Shown here: positions 26,594-36,500 of the stretch, piece after piece
Layout: each line of letters begins with the position of its first letter
Position numbering within the stretch: the first letter of the stretch is position 1
Assembly: GCA_044449065.1 (NCBI GenBank)
Contig: JBIOHP010000016.1
Span: forward strand, 1 to 64,000
Reading direction: 5' to 3'
DNA from: JBIOHP01 sp044449065
GTDB taxonomy: Bacteria > Bacteroidota > Ignavibacteria > UBA10030 > SZUA-254
Length of the DNA stretch: 64,000 nt
Translations under genes and position numbers: made by a program
The notes under the pieces: model-generated
What the model was told of the DNA's origin: nothing
Database searches by the model: none
What the model saw: the letters and a program-made list of their open reading frames with translations, nothing else

Positions 26594-27970
26594 TTATAAT
26601 TGTGGCAAGTTAAATTGTTTTGACGATGTGGCTTGTCCGCCATATTGATCGGTGACCGTTAATTTCAGAAATACTGACGTCGGTTTATCCTTTAATGATA
26701 CTGTGATAGTAAAGGATGTTCCCCGTATGCGATCAATGGTTGCGATTCCCGAAGGTTGTGATTGTAAGGATGCGGTGACCAATCCTCCGCTTGCATCGGT
26801 GCTGGTAAATTGGATGTTATACGCTTCTCTTCCACGATCGAGGTTTTGCTGAACCCACTTTACCTGCGGAGGGGGTGGCGCAGTTAAAGATACCCGATGT
26901 TCCTTTATCGTTACCCCATGGTATTGCACATTGAAAGATAAAGATCCCCAACCTTTTGCGGGAGTTATCATAAATGGGGGGAGGGCAGGCTGCGTCGCTA
27001 ATGGTTGACCATCGTGAAATGATTGAACTGTAAGATTTAACGCGTTGATTCCCGCGATTTGACCATCAAATTGATACGGGATTCCCCAGAACCACTTCTC
27101 GGCAGGCGGCCTGTTGAATAAAGCAGGCCGGACGTCGACGTCGAAGGTAGTCGAAGCGCGATCTTTTGAACCGCCGCCTCGTTCCGCATCCACCGTTACT
27201 GTGAACGAATGTTTTCCTTGTTTTGGCGAATCCCATAAAAATGTTAAATATGATTCTCCGGTTGTTGATTTTTCTAATTTTCCCCCGCCGGTTACATTAT
27301 AGGAGACGCCTTGCATCGAAGCTATCCCCCCGATAAAGATTTTTTTCTGAAAGGCGGGACCAACCACCCACGTTTCATGGACGTCAGTAACACTAAGATT
27401 GATTTGCTCCTTTGCTAATCCACCTTTAACTACCTTCACTAATAATGCCGTTGTATCCCTGTCAACATCTGCAAGAGCATCTGAGTATGGTATGCTATAG
27501 GTGCTATCTCCGATTTTTACGGACATTTGGGCTCCATCTAATTTTAATCGGTTCTTAAATCCCGTTACTTTGAATCGGTACGTGCCCTCGCCCAATGGGG
27601 CATATACCATAACCCCGTCTCCGTAATCGTTGTAGACTCGACCTTCCAGAGGTAGGGTTTGATTGCCGTCCGGGGAAATTTTTTCCGATTCCAGCAAGGT
27701 GAAAATGATGTCGTCTTTTTGAATCGGTCCTTCTGTTTGAATCTTTACCCTGACTGAATCGTTCATGTGCGGCTGGCTTACATCGATAAAATATTTTGTT
27801 GTATCTATGTACGTGTTCAGATGAAGGGGTTTGACGTACACCGCTACGAGTTGTGCGATCATAGCATTCCGTTGTTCGAGCGTTCGATCCCGTTCAACCG
27901 TAATCGCGAATACCGTCATTACGGCGACGAGATAGAGGATAAAATAGAATGATATGTCGGAGGATTTCAT
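26594..27970 (-). CDS. gldM: GldM/PorM-like T9SS motor protein
   Basis: A 458-residue protein with one N-terminal membrane helix (about residues 7-24) and a long periplasmic part made of repeated beta-rich domains, ending in an Ig-like segment. This matches the layout of GldM/PorM, which spans the periplasm and couples the inner-membrane proton-driven GldL ring to the outer-membrane T9SS complex. It is slightly shorter than the well-studied homologs. The ATG follows the GldL-like stop by one base, which is the canonical gldL-gldM order. Sequence divergence is high, so the call rests on layout and partner as much as on sequence. Confidence 0.65.
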   Translation of the reverse strand: MKSSDISFYFILYLVAVMTVFAITVERDRTLEQRNAMIAQLVAVYVKPLHLNTYIDTTKYFIDVSQPHMNDSVRVKIQTEGPIQKDDIIFTLLESEKISPDGNQTLPLEGRVYNDYGDGVMVYAPLGEGTYRFKVTGFKNRLKLDGAQMSVKIGDSTYSIPYSDALADVDRDTTALLVKVVKGGLAKEQINLSVTDVHETWVVGPAFQKKIFIGGIASMQGVSYNVTGGGKLEKSTTGESYLTFLWDSPKQGKHSFTVTVDAERGGGSKDRASTTFDVDVRPALFNRPPAEKWFWGIPYQFDGQIAGINALNLTVQSFHDGQPLATQPALPPFMITPAKGWGSLSFNVQYHGVTIKEHRVSLTAPPPPQVKWVQQNLDRGREAYNIQFTSTDASGGLVTASLQSQPSGIATIDRIRGTSFTITVSLKDKPTSVFLKLTVTDQYGGQATSSKQFNLPQL

Positions 27971-27971
27971 A

Positions 27972-28778
27972 TCAACCTTTGGCTTGGTCCGCCGCTCGTT
28001 GAGTCAATTGCAAGAGTAACAGGTCGAATTCTTTCTTAATTCTTGAATTTAAATGATCGCTGACGATGAGTTCAAGATGTTTTGATAATTCACTCATCGA
28101 TGCGTCGAGCCGCGAAAGTTCTTCAAATTTTTCCTCGGTCATCCGAAGCCGGCTTTCGAGAAGAGCTAAGTGATCCGTGAGCCCTTTGGTCGCGATCAGA
28201 AATTTTTGATTGAACTCTTTTGTTTCTGCGGGATTCATCTGGCGTGCGGTAATTGTTTCGCCTAAATTCTTCAGAGTGGATTCAAGAGTATTCGATTTCT
28301 CTGCTCTAATATCTGCTTTTTGCAGCAGCGAGTTCATCTGCGTCAATGCTGTTGCCATTCCTTCTTGCGAGTTGGTTTTATGCCCGTTGGTCTCAGTCTT
28401 CTCATCGATTACATAAAACATTGCGACGCCATAGACGATGAGCAGGAGAAATTCGTTCCCGAGGGCAACATACACCACTTCCTTCGGTAAAATGCCGAGA
28501 GAACGCAAACCAACTGCTACGACAAGAAAACCCGCTGCACCGACGACAAACCCCTGAATATTATATTTATAGGTTTTTATAAAATTTTCCCGCATGAACA
28601 TCGAAAACCCATGCCGGAAGCCATACTTATTCACATCCCTAAAAAAATGTTCGCGAAGCGGACCATCATCGGTTTCGATGATAAGGATAGCTCCAAAGAG
28701 TATTATAAGCCCTGGTGATGCGAGGAGGAGAATTGGGACGTAAAATATAATTTTGACTAATCTTGCGAGAATATGCAT
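27972..28778 (-). CDS. gldL: GldL/PorL-like T9SS motor protein
   Basis: A 268-residue inner-membrane protein. A membrane hairpin at about residues 74-97 and 101-124 (GAAGFLVVAVGL, then VALGNEFLLLIVYGVAMF) is like the two helices of GldL, including a buried acidic residue, Glu109, where GldL has its functional membrane glutamate. A long cytoplasmic coiled coil follows (about 140-265), also as in GldL. Unlike canonical GldL there is an additional N-terminal hydrophobic segment (about 10-34). It precedes the GldM-like gene by one base, and would form the ion-driven rotor with it. Confidence 0.65.
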   Translation of the reverse strand: MHILARLVKIIFYVPILLLASPGLIILFGAILIIETDDGPLREHFFRDVNKYGFRHGFSMFMRENFIKTYKYNIQGFVVGAAGFLVVAVGLRSLGILPKEVVYVALGNEFLLLIVYGVAMFYVIDEKTETNGHKTNSQEGMATALTQMNSLLQKADIRAEKSNTLESTLKNLGETITARQMNPAETKEFNQKFLIATKGLTDHLALLESRLRMTEEKFEELSRLDASMSELSKHLELIVSDHLNSRIKKEFDLLLLQLTQRAADQAKG

Positions 28779-28829
28779 ATGTTATCTTTCAAGAATTGGA
28801 TGATTCACATGAGAAGAATATTCTTCATG

Positions 28830-30113
28830 TTAAAATGCAAGCCGTATGCGCGGAGAGAGCATAATAAAATACGAATTTTCCCACGGCTCGGGGTCCCGGA
28901 AAACAGGCAGGGAATATTTCAGATCGGTATAGATGAAATCCTTTACGATCTCTATCCAGGCGGTCACCATTAGTGTTGATGAGTAACTTTGTAATTCGAC
29001 TCCATAGGTGTGTATTCCGCTGCGTTTATAATTCAGTTTAATGATTGGACTGTAATAATCAAATTTGTCCGCGATGAATACACTATAATCTTTTTGAATT
29101 TCTCCCCTGATAATCTCATGGTACCCTACACCAACGCTCATGGTGAAGAAATGTTCATTATTAATCGTGCCCAAATTCCGGCTATAGAATCCCTGGAGCA
29201 TGGTGCGTATGAAATACGCGTCTGTAAGACTCGTATAGGTTATATTCGAATCCCTGTTGGAAAAACTACTGCTGAGGAAATGAAAATCGAACGTTCCGGA
29301 TGCAGCCGGAAAAGAATATTGGGCTGAGAAACCGGTTGTGCCGTTAAGTTTTCGAGCAGGGATATTAAATGGAGCGACAAAGTTTGTGGGTTTATTCCCA
29401 ACGTCAATCGGAACGACTAAACCAAGTTTAATCTGATCTATAAATAATGATAGATCCGCAGTGCCTGCCGACCAAAAGGGATAACCGATATCGTCGTTTC
29501 CAATCTGGGCGTCGATTCCCCACCCGTTTGCGAATTTTATATTTCCGCCGAAGAGTGACGCTTCAAAATAAACGTCCTTCGGCTCGGGATTTTGAAGCGT
29601 TAATTTCTTGGGTTCGGGTATCGGCGGTCCACTCGCGCGGGGATAATCCTCCGAAAGTATGGTCCTGCGAAGATTATCGCCAAGGAATAACCGTACTTCT
29701 TCTCTTCCCATCGAAACGCTTCCCATCGATAGTTTTTCTATTTCGGTTTTCGACGGATTTGTAATTACTATCAGGCTGCTGTCCCGTGATGGAAATTTCA
29801 ATCGATTCCGGAAGACTTTTTGGACCCGTTCACGGATATCGTCGTCATTAATGATCCATGTGGGGAAGTGCGTGATATAAGCGCTATCGACATTATTTAA
29901 CGACGCAAGAATCCGCTCAAGCATTGCCCGGTTGGCGCGTTTTTTATATAACTCTATGCTAAGTTTTTTCCTCGTGTCATACGATGTATCGCTCTGCGGT
30001 GATTGGCTCCAGGATGTCGTTGTGAATATTCCCGATAATAATACTATGAACAGCGCTTTAGCCATTAAATGATACAATTGTTCGCTCGATATATTTGACT
30101 TCCGATAGTTCAT
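28830..30113 (-). CDS. Outer-membrane beta-barrel protein (paralog 2, T9SS-motor operon)
   Basis: A 427-residue exported protein with a signal peptide (hydrophobic core ALFIVLLSGIFTTTSWSQ), a helical and acidic pre-barrel domain of about 140 residues, and a C-terminal region of alternating beta strands ending in a phenylalanine-terminated strand-like segment (SPRIRLAF), as expected for outer-membrane barrels. The start chosen at 30113 makes a TGATG overlap with the upstream paralog, implying translational coupling; a longer in-frame start at 30167 would bury the signal. The strand region GGNIKFANGWGI...GYPFWSAGTADLSLFIDQIKLGL is shared with the upstream paralog. No known T9SS component was recognised. 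Its position suggests it is an outer-membrane partner of the GldLM motor. Confidence 0.7.
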   Translation of the reverse strand: MNYRKSNISSEQLYHLMAKALFIVLLSGIFTTTSWSQSPQSDTSYDTRKKLSIELYKKRANRAMLERILASLNNVDSAYITHFPTWIINDDDIRERVQKVFRNRLKFPSRDSSLIVITNPSKTEIEKLSMGSVSMGREEVRLFLGDNLRRTILSEDYPRASGPPIPEPKKLTLQNPEPKDVYFEASLFGGNIKFANGWGIDAQIGNDDIGYPFWSAGTADLSLFIDQIKLGLVVPIDVGNKPTNFVAPFNIPARKLNGTTGFSAQYSFPAASGTFDFHFLSSSFSNRDSNITYTSLTDAYFIRTMLQGFYSRNLGTINNEHFFTMSVGVGYHEIIRGEIQKDYSVFIADKFDYYSPIIKLNYKRSGIHTYGVELQSYSSTLMVTAWIEIVKDFIYTDLKYSLPVFRDPEPWENSYFIMLSPRIRLAF

Positions 30114-31603
30114 CAAAAATCCACAATTAATCGCGGTGATACGATAACGAAATTTGGCAATTCCCAATCCCTGACCGATCTGTTGATTATTGTGACATAT
30201 TTTAATTCAACGCTTAACGTATGCGGCACAATATCTAACCATGCTGTTCCCATCAATGATAGATCGAACAATTGCAGTCCTCCGCCAAAACGCTCATTCG
30301 GCGATTCGTGGATATAGTCCATTTTCAGATACAAATTTGCTTCAACATTATTATAGGATGTAGCAATATCCCCGGAAGCAATGGGCGGAACGAGAGATGC
30401 TTGTTGAAATTGCGCGTCCGCGGCGCCGATCTTCACGCGCATGAAATTCATATTGTTCAATGAAAAACCAAAGGAATAATAAAGGAGCAATTCCTGTGAT
30501 AAATAATAGAATTTGTCGTACCTGGTTAATCCGTCCCTATCCGAAGTTGAAAGAGACGCGGAGGTGAAATATCCGCCGAAGTTTCCTACATCAAATTCTC
30601 CGGATATGCCCCGCGCGCCATCTAACACGCGATTTCTAATCGGAAAGACCGGGAAGTTTTCTCCTCCGCCTCTGCCGCCGTTTATGGGAAGCTGAAACCC
30701 TAACTTAATCTCTTTGTAACTTGCTAAAATTGTTGCGGTTCCGGCTGTCCAGAATGGCAGCCCAAGTTCATCTTTACCGAATTTCACCGTGCCGCCCCAA
30801 TACGGACCAATTTTGAAGTTCAATCCGTACAACGAGGCGTCGAACATGCCGAAATGCCTTACCGTTTTCGTCCCCAGCTTGAGGAATTTATCTTCGAGTT
30901 GATCTGTGGTGAGGAGTTCCGGTTGGAGCGGAGTGGGAATTGCGAAATTTGAATCGCGAAGTTCAATGTCTTTAGAATAATTGCCGCTTTCAACAACCTT
31001 CCGGTAAAGAAACTTATCCGTGGATTTCTCAATAGCATCCTTAAGCGTAAGGCCTTTGAATACCGACGTTCCAAACCTCACTTCTATAAGATCGTTGGTT
31101 TGTGATGCCAGTACCTCCGCATCTGTTCCCGATTCCGATTGAATTGAAGAATCGACTGCCATCAGCGCATAAAAGAGCGAATCCCGCAGAACAGGGTTCG
31201 TAATTCGCCAGGCTTTTACCTGCGCATGATAATACATTGTTGGATCGATTGTCGATGCTTCAAGTATAGTCTGAAAATAGGCGAGCTGTTCGTTTATTAG
31301 CGTTATAGAATCGATCAGCGCCAGTATGGGGATATTCTCAATAATGGGTACATCCTCCGGACTGAGTGGGTTAGCAAAATCATCACTCGATTTTACTTGC
31401 TCGGGAACCCCTGCTTGAATTTGAATATTTGGGGGAATATTGCCCATTACCCCGCGGTCGCCTTTGCTGGTGTCGATGGGAAGAAAAAAGTCCTCATCGG
31501 ATTCCGATGCACTGTGGCTGCCGGAACACCCTGCAAATATTGCAAGGAAAATAATTAACGTAAATGAAACAATAGTGGCAATATCGGTTCTTTTCGTGAT
31601 CAC
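30113..31603 (-). CDS. Outer-membrane beta-barrel lipoprotein (paralog 1, T9SS-motor operon)
   Basis: A 496-residue protein. I chose a GTG start at 31603, preceded by AAGGAT, because it gives a normal signal peptide MITKRTDIATIVSFTLIIFL with lipobox FAGC (Cys26); the longer ATG frame to 31723 adds 40 non-signal residues. After an acidic linker and helical region (about 30-260) comes a beta-rich barrel-like C-terminal half with GGTVKFGKDELGLPFWTAGTATILASY and a terminal strand SPRLIVDF, paralogous to the next gene. Lipid-anchored at the N-terminus and barrel at the C-terminus is an unusual combination. First gene of the operon leading to GldL- and GldM-like genes. Function not recognised. Confidence 0.68.
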   Translation of the reverse strand: MITKRTDIATIVSFTLIIFLAIFAGCSGSHSASESDEDFFLPIDTSKGDRGVMGNIPPNIQIQAGVPEQVKSSDDFANPLSPEDVPIIENIPILALIDSITLINEQLAYFQTILEASTIDPTMYYHAQVKAWRITNPVLRDSLFYALMAVDSSIQSESGTDAEVLASQTNDLIEVRFGTSVFKGLTLKDAIEKSTDKFLYRKVVESGNYSKDIELRDSNFAIPTPLQPELLTTDQLEDKFLKLGTKTVRHFGMFDASLYGLNFKIGPYWGGTVKFGKDELGLPFWTAGTATILASYKEIKLGFQLPINGGRGGGENFPVFPIRNRVLDGARGISGEFDVGNFGGYFTSASLSTSDRDGLTRYDKFYYLSQELLLYYSFGFSLNNMNFMRVKIGAADAQFQQASLVPPIASGDIATSYNNVEANLYLKMDYIHESPNERFGGGLQLFDLSLMGTAWLDIVPHTLSVELKYVTIINRSVRDWELPNFVIVSPRLIVDF

Positions 31604-32572
31604 AATGGAAGATCCTTGAGAATTCCCTTTTTCACCTGTAGAATGGTCATTAAAATGAGAATGACTGAATTGATTGTGCTGGGGAAGAGTTATTGTTCGG
31701 AAGATGAACTGATTTTTGTTCAAATTTTCGAATTTAATGTGTTTGGAAATAGTGAAGAACTATTTGTTTTATAAAATTATCTAAACGAATACTATTTGCG
31801 TGTAAATATAATCCATTGATGCCTCAAAAACAACCTCTATGCGACTGGGATCACATCATTTGTGCTCAAATTAGTTAATTATTGTAAATTCTACATTTTT
31901 CTAAGTGCTTTGGCTCACATTAGTACATTAAGGTAAAAGGAACCCTCGCGCTTCTCCGGCAGATATAAAATTGTCTGCAACATGCTTTTCTCTTATCACA
32001 CAGTTTTAGTGATTTCTAACACACCCACTCTTGCCCAAAGAACACCATATACTTAAATTGAACAAGTAATTACGATTAAAATTCCCGTTGATAACACCGA
32101 GAGTTTTATAGTTTTTACACGCACTTCGTTTCGACACAGGGAATCGGGTTTATTTTATTGAAAGGATAGACATACCACCTCTGGTATTGATGGTGGTTTG
32201 ATCGGTATGCTCTATCATCTCATGTAATTTCTTTCAGAATTACATGAATGTGATATTGTTATAATTATTTCTCTGATACATTTGAAATAATTATAAAAGA
32301 TGAGAATATCTCTTCACCTCGTGAGAGGAAAAATGTCTCTATCCAGCTTCCAACCCCGATTCCTTCTATCTCAAAACGAAAATACAATTACATAATGAGG
32401 GTCAAAATTTTTTTGATCTGAAAACGGGCATAACGTTCAAAACGGGCTGCGGGCATTCGGACTACATTCCGATCGCTCTATTATAATAGTCAGCGTCTGT
32501 GCGTTCGCTCATTCAATGCGAAAATAAAATTTTAAAACAATTAATCAATCACAACAATACAATGAGGTTAAT
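31604..32572. other. Divergent hairpin-rich regulatory region
   Basis: A 969-bp gene-free, AT-rich interval between the leftward barrel/GldLM operon and the rightward MerR-like gene. The right half (32165-32340) carries a run of stem-loops. The left half shows no gene. Promoters for both divergent units must lie here; no single convincing pair was picked. A GAGG 7 bp before the MerR-like ATG is its RBS. Confidence 0.6.
32165..32296. ncRNA. Cluster of three strong stem-loops (possible structured leader)
   Basis: In order: GATAG-a-CATACC (32165-32176) pairing with GGTATG-ct-CTATC (32204-32216); the perfect 10-bp stem TCATGTAATT / AATTACATGA (32220-32229 with 32238-32247, 8-nt loop); and the perfect 13-bp stem TTATAATTATTTC / GAAATAATTATAA (32259-32271 with 32284-32296, 12-nt loop). 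A weaker CTCTTCAC...GTGAGAG hairpin follows near 32315-32335. The spacing suggests a folded 5' leader or small RNA, but the transcribed strand is unknown. Confidence 0.45.
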
Positions 32573-33478
32573 ATGAATACCCACCAAGCAGGATACTACT
32601 CTACGAAAGAGTTATCCCATCTTTTCCATGTGGATGAATCCACAGTGAAACGGTGGACGAACGGCGACAAGCTAAAATGCTTTAAAACGCCGGGAGGACA
32701 CCGCAAGTACACATCCGACCAGGTGCTGGATTTTATACGCGCGTATCATTACGAATTAGACGACCGCCGCGACGTTGAAAAAATTCCTGATCCCGTTCAA
32801 TGGGCGCCGGTTTCGGAATATAATCCCGACGTCATGCGGGAGTTGTATTTCACGCTGGCGATGAGGGGATCGGTCGATCTCCTTGTCGAAGTTCTCCAGC
32901 GATGCCACCTCGCGCATTACCCGATCATTGAAATTTATGAGAATGTCATCGGGAAAACTGTTGCGAAGCTGCTCGAAATGGAGGAAAAGGAAACGATCAA
33001 GAAAGAGGAAGTGCAAAAAGCTGCCTCGGCAATGATGGAGAGCATCATGCAATTCCGGCTTCTAACCCCCCGGAATCTTCCCAACGGAAAAACAGCCATC
33101 AGCGCGTCGTTGACGTGCGGATTGCAGGATATCATCCTGTTGTGCGCCGCGCATTATCTGGAAATCAACGGATGGAAGGTGTACTACCTCGGTCCGAACA
33201 CAACCGTTGCCGAACTTGCCGGCGCAGTGCGGAAATATTCTCCCGATTGCCTTTGCCTGCCGGCGGAATACGTCGTCGGCGATAAACAGGAAAACCCCGG
33301 ATCGGGCCTGGCGTCGATGGCTTCGCGCAGCCACGCCGATTGCATGGTATTCGACTATTTCCATGAAACGCCGGATCAGGGGATGTATTCCCCGTATCGG
33401 ATTCTTTCCTGTTTGATGGAATTTTCCGCATACCTCGTTCAGTCGGTTCCGGTTTCCGCGCACGCTGTCGCTCTGTGA
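32573..33478 (+). CDS. MerR/CarH-like regulator with degenerate B12-binding domain
   Basis: A 301-residue transcription factor. Residues about 8-55 are a MerR-type winged helix (YYSTKELSHLFHVDESTVKRW, GGHRKYT). A helical bundle (about 85-165) and a Rossmann-like domain (about 172-300) follow, resembling the cobalamin-binding part of CarH/LitR (GWKVYYLGPNTTVAEL). The cobalamin-ligating His of the usual (E/D)xHxxG motif aligns with Gln185 in TCGLQDIILL, so B12 binding and light response are probably lost. GAGG lies 7 bp before the ATG. It sits 97 bp upstream of the first of six surface-protein genes on the same strand, and divergent to the GldLM-like operon, so it plausibly controls one or both. 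That is inference. Confidence 0.8.
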   Translation: MNTHQAGYYSTKELSHLFHVDESTVKRWTNGDKLKCFKTPGGHRKYTSDQVLDFIRAYHYELDDRRDVEKIPDPVQWAPVSEYNPDVMRELYFTLAMRGSVDLLVEVLQRCHLAHYPIIEIYENVIGKTVAKLLEMEEKETIKKEEVQKAASAMMESIMQFRLLTPRNLPNGKTAISASLTCGLQDIILLCAAHYLEINGWKVYYLGPNTTVAELAGAVRKYSPDCLCLPAEYVVGDKQENPGSGLASMASRSHADCMVFDYFHETPDQGMYSPYRILSCLMEFSAYLVQSVPVSAHAVAL

Positions 33479-33575
33479 TTGCTGAAAATTACATAGGGCG
33501 TACCTCCACGGTTAGGGAATATCAACCCGTGGAATCCGGCTGCAAACAATCATTGAAGGGATTAAGAATCCGCTC

Positions 33576-36500
33576 ATGAGATGGCTTACATACATAGCGA
33601 TCTTACTCCTTGCTCTGTTATTGTTGCTGCTTGTGGCGGGAACTACAGCCGTCTCACAAACGACCACATTCTCCGGCAACGGTAACTGGAACACCTCCGC
33701 GAGGTGGAGCAACGGTATCCCAACGGCGTCCACTCCCGCGGTTATTACTCCGGGCGCAACCTGTACAATTCCTGCGGCGTATAACGCTGTTTGCCAGACG
33801 CTCACAGACTCAGTGGGTAATTCAGCAACCAATGTTACCTTCAGCGCAAACACGAGCACGTTGGTGATTGGCGGGGGGACGGGCGCGCTGACATTTACAG
33901 GCGGTGGTACCTCGCGATCTACATTCGCAATCGGCGCAGGCACTCTCGTTTGCGGCACTACCACGGTCAATGCGCCGGGCGGGGGACGAACAACGATTTC
34001 TGTTTCCACGGGCGCGGTAGTTATTACGGGGGATTTAAATCTTGCGAACAACCAGACAAGATTTACTTTTAGCCGGGCTGGAAAATTAAACATCACGGGG
34101 AATTTCCCGAGCGGCGGCAACTTCACCGCAAACAACAGCACAGTAAGTTTTAACGGTTCAGGATCACAAACTATCGGGCAATACAACTATTATAATTTAA
34201 CTCTATCAAAAGGCGGCGCAAAAACTTTAGCAGGAAACATTACGGTTGGCGGGACATTTACCGATTCGGTGACAACTCCGTTATCATGCGGCGCATTTAT
34301 TCCAACGCTCCAGGGTAATATCGTCATTAACGATACTATCTCCGGCACGGGCGGTATTACCGTCAGCGGCGGAGCGAACGGTTCGACGATCAGCGGAACC
34401 GGCAAAATTGCCAATACCGGCAACTTCAATATTAATAAATCTTGCTCTTTTACGACAACGGCAAACCTGACGTTCAACGGTACGATTATGATAAATTCCG
34501 GCGGCGGCGGAGGTGGCGGCACAAGAACAGTCACCAATAACGGCACGGTGCGATGCACGGCGGCGACATCATTGAATGGATCAAGCGCAACACGCTCCGT
34601 CTGGGTGAATGCCGCAAATTCATATCTCTTTGTCGAAGGATCACTCCTGAACACCGGTACTCTCAATGCCAATGGAACTTCAAATACAGTGATCTATAAA
34701 GGCAGCGGGGCGCAAACGGTAAAAACCGGGACGTATTACAGTCTTTCGGTTTATTACCGGTCACCGGGCACAGTCACTTTTACGGGTACAGATAATGTTG
34801 CAGGCGTCTTTAATCCCGCTGTTGGAGTTACCTATGCTACCGGTGGAACGATCAACTTTAACGGCACAGGCGCGCAAACGATTCCACCATTCTATTATAA
34901 TAATCTCACAAGCAGTTCGACCGGAGCGCGTACGCTTTCTTCAACAGGGACAATCTATATCAGTTCTGTATTCACGCCGGGGACAAACGCATATACCAAC
35001 ACGGGAAGCACAATCAATTTCTGGCCCCCCGCAGCGCAAACGATTCCGGCATTTAACTATTATAATTTTGTCATCAGCGGAGCGCGAGCAGCGTTCAACG
35101 TTACTCTCGCGAATGGCACGATCGGCATCGCCGGGTCATTCACCAATTCTGCGACCTTCACAACCGGGACATATATCAAAACCGGGAACACGATTAACTA
35201 TAATGGCACGGGCGCAGAGACAATTATCGGCTTTAACTACAATAATCTCGCAAGCAGCTCAACCGGTGGGCGAACTCTCGATCCCGTCAATACTATTTAC
35301 ATTGCGGGCACGTTTACCCCCGCTGCGACTAATACCTATACGATCACAAGTAATACTATCAATTATAACGGCACCGGCGCGCAGACTATTTCTGCATTTG
35401 GGTATAATAATCTGACGACAAGCGGTGCCCGTGGAGGCGCAAGCATTACATTTGCTAATTCCGGCACAGTTGGTATCGCTGGTGTTCTAACGCTCACAGC
35501 AACCCCATATATCACCACCGGGAGCACGGTTGATTACAATGGTTCCGGGACTCAATCAATTGTTACGGCGTCAATCACGTACAATAATCTGTCATGCAGT
35601 ACAGGTGGGAGTAAGACGCCCGCTTCCGCATTAACAACTACGGGTACTCTCACGATTAACTCTGGTGCGACATTTATTGGGGGAGGATATTCTCACAATA
35701 TTGGCGGTAACTGGATTAACAATACCAATCCCGGATTCGATAGCAGCGGCACGATAACATTAACAGGAGCCAATACCTCAATAGGTGGAACCTATCCAAC
35801 AACATTTAACACTTTGCAGCTTACCAATGCGAGTTCAAATTATGTGTTAAATAATAATGTCAATGTATCGACTGTAACAATGAATGCAGGAGATACGCTA
35901 AATACGGGTGTAAATTATATCAATATCAAAACATCTGGAGGAAGATCGGCAAACGGAATCATAGTCGGAACAATCAGACGAACACATGCTTTTGTAGCCA
36001 GTACTTCCTATTCCTTTGAAAGTCAATACACTCTGATAACCCCCACCGGTTCGAATGTTACAAGTATAACTTCTATGACCGTTATCGTCACTCGTGGCGC
36101 CGTTCTCGATTACTTCTTAGGAACCGCGATAAATCGACAAGATAGTATATCCTATACACAAAGTGGACCTGTTTATGCAGGCGGCGGTAATGTGCAGTTC
36201 CATTATTATACTTCAGAGTTAAACGGTAATACCGAAGCGAGTATGAGCATGTTGCAGTACAGCTCACCAACTTGGGTGGTGAGGGCGGGGGGGACAATAA
36301 ATACTACAAACCACTATGGCACACTAAACGGAGCAACAAATATTTCTGGAAGGTGGACCCTTGGTATTCCTGCAACAGTCAGGGATTGGAAAGGAGGAAC
36401 GGCTTTTTGGAACACAGGGTCGAACTGGTATGGTGGCACAGCTCCACAACCGGCAGATATAGCGCGTTTTGGCGATAGCGTTTTTACTGTCGCACCATCA

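Noticed and set aside
33512..34186. Long antisense and alternative-frame ORFs within the surface-protein array (also 34795-35415, 45544-46209)
   Set aside because: They are shadows of repetitive Gly/Thr/Asn codons in the sense genes; the sense frames carry signal peptides and conserved modules.
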